From Thioalkalivibrio sp. ALJ3 (GTDB lineage: Bacteria; Pseudomonadota; Gammaproteobacteria; Ectothiorhodospirales; Ectothiorhodospiraceae): a DNA stretch of 64,000 bases. The first letter of the stretch is position 1; every line of letters starts with the position of its first letter. Positions 61,548-64,000 of the stretch are shown here, in pieces. Under the pieces are notes generated by a model. It had not been told where the DNA came from. It was given only the letters and a program-made list of their open reading frames with translations, and did not search any database. Location of the stretch: assembly GCF_000377205.1 (NCBI RefSeq), contig NZ_KB897905.1:244586-308585 (forward strand), given 5' to 3'. The translations under genes were made by a program, and so were the position numbers.

Positions 61548-62629
61548 AGGCCTCGTTCCGCACCAAGCTCGAGGGCCTGGCGGAGCGCCATGCCGAGATC
61601 GCGCAGCTGCTGGCCACGCCGGACGCCGCCGAGGACGCCGACCAGCTGCGCCGTTTGTCGCAGGAATACAGCCAGCTCGAACCGGTCGCCGAGGCCTGGC
61701 GGGCCTGGCACGACAACCAGGCCGCGCTGGAAGAGGCCCGCGCGATGCTCGCGGAGGACGACCCCGAGCTGCGCGCAATGGCCGAGGCCGAGATCGAGAC
61801 CCTGACGGAACAGACCGAGGCGCTGGAGGCCGAGCTCCATCGCCATCTGATCCCGAAGGACCCACACGACAACGCCAACGTGTTCCTCGAGATCCGTGCC
61901 GGCACCGGCGGCGACGAGGCCGCAATCTTCGCCGGCGACCTGCTGCGCATGTACACCCGCTACGCCGAACAACAGGGCTGGAAGCTGGAAATCCTCAGCG
62001 CCAGCGAGGGCGAGCACGGCGGCTACCGCGAAGTGATCGGACGCCTGGCCGGCCAGGGCGCCTTCTCGCGACTCAAGTTCGAATCCGGCGCCCACCGCGT
62101 TCAGCGCGTCCCGGAGACCGAATCCCAGGGCCGCATCCACACCTCCGCGGCCACGGTCGCCATCCTGCCGGAGCTGGACGAGGTCGAGATGCCGGAGATC
62201 AACCCGGCCGACCTGCGCGTGGACACCTTCCGCGCCTCCGGGGCCGGCGGCCAGCACGTCAACAAGACCGACTCGGCGATCCGCCTGACCCACCTGCCCA
62301 CCGGCATCGTGGTCGAGTGCCAGGAAGAACGCTCGCAGCACAAGAACCGCGCCAAGGCCATGACCTACCTCGCCGCCCGCCTGTTCGAGGCCGAGCGCGA
62401 GGCCCAGGACGCCGCGCAGAGCGCCGAGCGCAAGAGCCTGGTCGGAAGCGGCGACCGCTCCGAACGCATCCGCACCTACAACTTCCCGCAGGGCCGCGTC
62501 ACCGACCACCGCATCAACCTGACCCTGTACAAGCTGGAACAGGTGATGGCCGGCGACCTCGACCCGGTGATCGACCCACTGATCCACGAATACCAGGCCG
62601 AACAGCTCGCGACTCTCGCGGACGCGTAA
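61544..62629 (+). CDS. prfA: Peptide chain release factor 1
   Basis: Recognises UAA and UAG stop codons. 361 residues: [20 protein letters not shown], the catalytic GGQ in [19 protein letters not shown], and [18 protein letters not shown]. Start is GTG 61544 overlapping the hemA stop (GTGA). The stop overlaps prmC (TAATG), so hemA–prfA–prmC is one coupled unit. Confidence 0.96.
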   Translation: MKASFRTKLEGLAERHAEIAQLLATPDAAEDADQLRRLSQEYSQLEPVAEAWRAWHDNQAALEEARAMLAEDDPELRAMAEAEIETLTEQTEALEAELHRHLIPKDPHDNANVFLEIRAGTGGDEAAIFAGDLLRMYTRYAEQQGWKLEILSASEGEHGGYREVIGRLAGQGAFSRLKFESGAHRVQRVPETESQGRIHTSAATVAILPELDEVEMPEINPADLRVDTFRASGAGGQHVNKTDSAIRLTHLPTGIVVECQEERSQHKNRAKAMTYLAARLFEAEREAQDAAQSAERKSLVGSGDRSERIRTYNFPQGRVTDHRINLTLYKLEQVMAGDLDPVIDPLIHEYQAEQLATLADA

Positions 62630-63486
62630 TGGAAACGCCTGCCACGCTGGATGCCCTGCTGCGGGAGCTGCGCGACCGTCTGCAGGCGGCCGGATCGGAC
62701 GAGCCGGGTCTCGAGGCCCGGCTGCTGCTCGGCGCGGCGACCGGGCTCGACACCAGCGCCCTGATCGCCCGCGGGCTCGATGTCGCCTCCGCGTCGCAGC
62801 GCGAACGTGCCGACACCCTGTGCCGGCGTCGCGAGGCGGGTGAGCCGATCGCCCACATCCTCGGCCGGCGCGCCTTCTGGACCCTCGATCTCGGGGTCTC
62901 CCCCGCCTGTCTGATCCCGCGCCCGGAGACCGAACTCCTGGTGGAACAGGCAATCGCGACCATCGACGCCTGCGAGCGCGCGCATCCCCGGGTGCTGGAC
63001 CTGGGCACCGGCAGCGGCGCAATCATCCTCGCGCTGAAGGCGGAACGCCCGGCCATAGAGGCCGTCGCCACCGACCGCAGCGCGGACGCCCTGCGCCAGG
63101 CCCGTGCGAACGCAGACACCCTGGGGCTGGACGTGACCTTCCTGCAGGGGACGTGGCTCGCCGCGCTCAAGCCCGGGGACACCTTCGACGTGATCGTCAG
63201 CAACCCGCCCTACATTGACCCCGACGACCCCCACCTGACCCGAGGCGACCTGCGCTTCGAGCCACGGGAGGCACTGGCCGCGCCGGAAGCCGGGCTCGGC
63301 GACCTGTACACCATCATCGACACCGCATTCCTCCACCTGCTCCCGGGCGCGCCTCTGCTCCTGGAGCACGGGTTTGATCAGGCCCGCGACGTTCGGGCCC
63401 GCATGGAGCGGGCAGGCTATCGCGAGGTGCGGAGTTTGCGTGACCCCGCCGAACTCGAGCGCGTCACAATCGGAAGCCGCCCATAA
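62629..63486 (+). CDS. prmC: Release factor glutamine methyltransferase
   Basis: Methylates the glutamine of the GGQ motif in release factors, including PrfA encoded next to it. 285 residues: helical N-domain, SAM site VLDLGTGSGAIILALK, substrate motif VSNPPYIDPDDPHL and LIPRPETELLVEQA. ATG 62629 overlaps the prfA stop. The frame is open much further upstream on account of high GC, but that part lies within prfA. Confidence 0.96.
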   Translation: METPATLDALLRELRDRLQAAGSDEPGLEARLLLGAATGLDTSALIARGLDVASASQRERADTLCRRREAGEPIAHILGRRAFWTLDLGVSPACLIPRPETELLVEQAIATIDACERAHPRVLDLGTGSGAIILALKAERPAIEAVATDRSADALRQARANADTLGLDVTFLQGTWLAALKPGDTFDVIVSNPPYIDPDDPHLTRGDLRFEPREALAAPEAGLGDLYTIIDTAFLHLLPGAPLLLEHGFDQARDVRARMERAGYREVRSLRDPAELERVTIGSRP

Positions 63487-63513
63487 AAAAAGCCCCGGCG
63501 CGAACGCCGGGGC
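63485..63513 (-). terminator. Rho-independent terminator of the histidine-rich gene
   Basis: Perfect 9-bp stem GCCCCGGCG/CGCCGGGGC with a four-base loop (63492-63513); on the minus strand it is followed by seven T (63485-63491). It starts inside the prmC stop codon region and ends the transcript of the minus-strand gene at 63537. Confidence 0.85.
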
Positions 63514-63536
63514 CAACCGTGTGATGCGGGTATAGC

Positions 63537-63896
63537 CTAGAACGGCAGATGCAGATGCAGGTTCATCGAGCCACTCGGCGAGCGGTGTCGCGGGCGGCTG
63601 TGGTAGTGGTAATGATGGTGCTGCTGGTAGCTGTGATAGTGCCGGTGATGATGACCACGCCCGCGTTTGTGCGAGCGCTTGGAATGCTTGTAGCCACGAT
63701 AGCCGGGATGGCTGCGGGCATGCGGCGGGCCGCCATAATGGCCCGGGCGATGATGCACATGCTGCAGGGCATCGGGGTCGAAGGCCGCGGCACCGGTGTG
63801 CACAAAGCCGGAGACCGGCTGGGCCGCATGCGCCGGGGCCGCCAGGGCAAACACCAGCAACGCCGCCGGCGCCAGGGCGATCATCATGCGTTTCAT
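63537..63896 (-). CDS. Histidine-rich secreted protein
   Basis: 119 residues with a signal peptide (~1-25, MKRMMIALAPAALLVFALAA, then AHA|AQP). 23 of 119 residues are histidine, in runs such as GHHHRHYHSYQQHHHYHYH, with arginine, lysine and tyrosine between them; the end is SMNLHLHLPF. No known fold. A role in binding Ni, Zn, Cu or Co in the periplasm or outside is likely from composition only. A perfect AAGGAGG (63903-63909) six bases before the ATG suggests strong translation, and it has its own terminator. Confidence 0.78.
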   Translation of the reverse strand: MKRMMIALAPAALLVFALAAPAHAAQPVSGFVHTGAAAFDPDALQHVHHRPGHYGGPPHARSHPGYRGYKHSKRSHKRGRGHHHRHYHSYQQHHHYHYHSRPRHRSPSGSMNLHLHLPF

Positions 63897-64000
63897 CGTG
63901 TACCTCCTTGGACTGCGCAACTGGCAGAATTGCCAAGGTCCAAATTACGGGGTCTTCCTGAACGGTTCCTAACCGAGCCGCCCCAGGAGCGTGACGCCGG

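Noticed and set aside
61465-63486. A 673-codon frame joining prfA region and prmC
   Set aside because: The first ~390 codons are antiphase to prfA, which is clearly coding in its own frame.

Overview
The window looks like chromosome of a GC-rich gammaproteobacterium. Gene orders such as argC–(DUF6776)–bactofilin–erpA–anmK–tyrS, rppH–ptsP, mlaFEDCB–murA, kdsDC–lptCAB–rpoN–hpf–ptsN–rapZ, and hemA–prfA–prmC divergent from lolB–ispE–tRNA-Gln–prs–rplY–pth–ychF are typical of that class. HprK together with HPr and an EIIA-Man protein, a short-form HisG and acidic tails on some proteins would fit a chemolithotroph of the Ectothiorhodospiraceae/Thioalkalivibrio kind, but that is inference. I see no prophage, transposase, CRISPR array, restriction or defence locus.

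Layout. 0–9.5 kb: tyrS (partial), anmK, erpA, bactofilin, argC, a TlpA-like thioredoxin, hemJ, ptsP, rppH and a HAD phosphatase. 9.5–16.6 kb: thiD–thiE, hemL, a TSUP exporter, then a repeat-filled gap, an SDR epimerase and a flavin monooxygenase-like gene. 16.6–26 kb (plus strand): a DUF72-like gene, mlaFEDCB, murA, hisG, a DAHP synthase, hisD and hisC. 26–36.6 kb (minus strand): antiporter, kdsD, kdsC, lptC, lptA, lptB, rpoN, hpf, ptsN, hprK, rapZ, EIIA-Man (frameshifted) and HPr; this joins LPS export, sigma-54 and a regulatory phosphotransferase chain whose EI is PtsP at 5.5–7.8 kb. 36.6–51.2 kb (minus): AEC transporter, thioredoxin, LON-domain protein, ubiX, mpl, Yip1-like protein, mlaA, a sensor diguanylate cyclase, argG, a MotY/OmpA-like protein and the pyruvate dehydrogenase genes lpdA, aceF and aceE. 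51.4–64 kb: rnt, grxD, ychF, pth, rplY, prs, tRNA-Gln, ispE, lolB, a TPR lipoprotein, hemA, prfA, prmC and a histidine-rich secreted protein.

The protein-coding part is ordinary core genome. The unusual material is non-coding: (1) a decayed second tRNA-Gln gene interrupted in its T-loop by a 68-nt triple-hairpin sequence, with a homologous 69-nt copy next to another tRNA-Gln 3' fragment 300 bp away; (2) a ~790-bp fold-back repeat at 13.7–14.5 kb and a 134-bp internal-deletion derivative of it at 26.0–26.2 kb; (3) a 282-bp element with 30-bp terminal inverted repeats and nested hairpins at 8.4–8.7 kb. A single-base frameshift in a run of six G in the EIIA-Man gene is the main coding anomaly.

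Starts were picked by family length, ribosome-binding sites and overlaps; where they differ from the longest possible frame this is stated.
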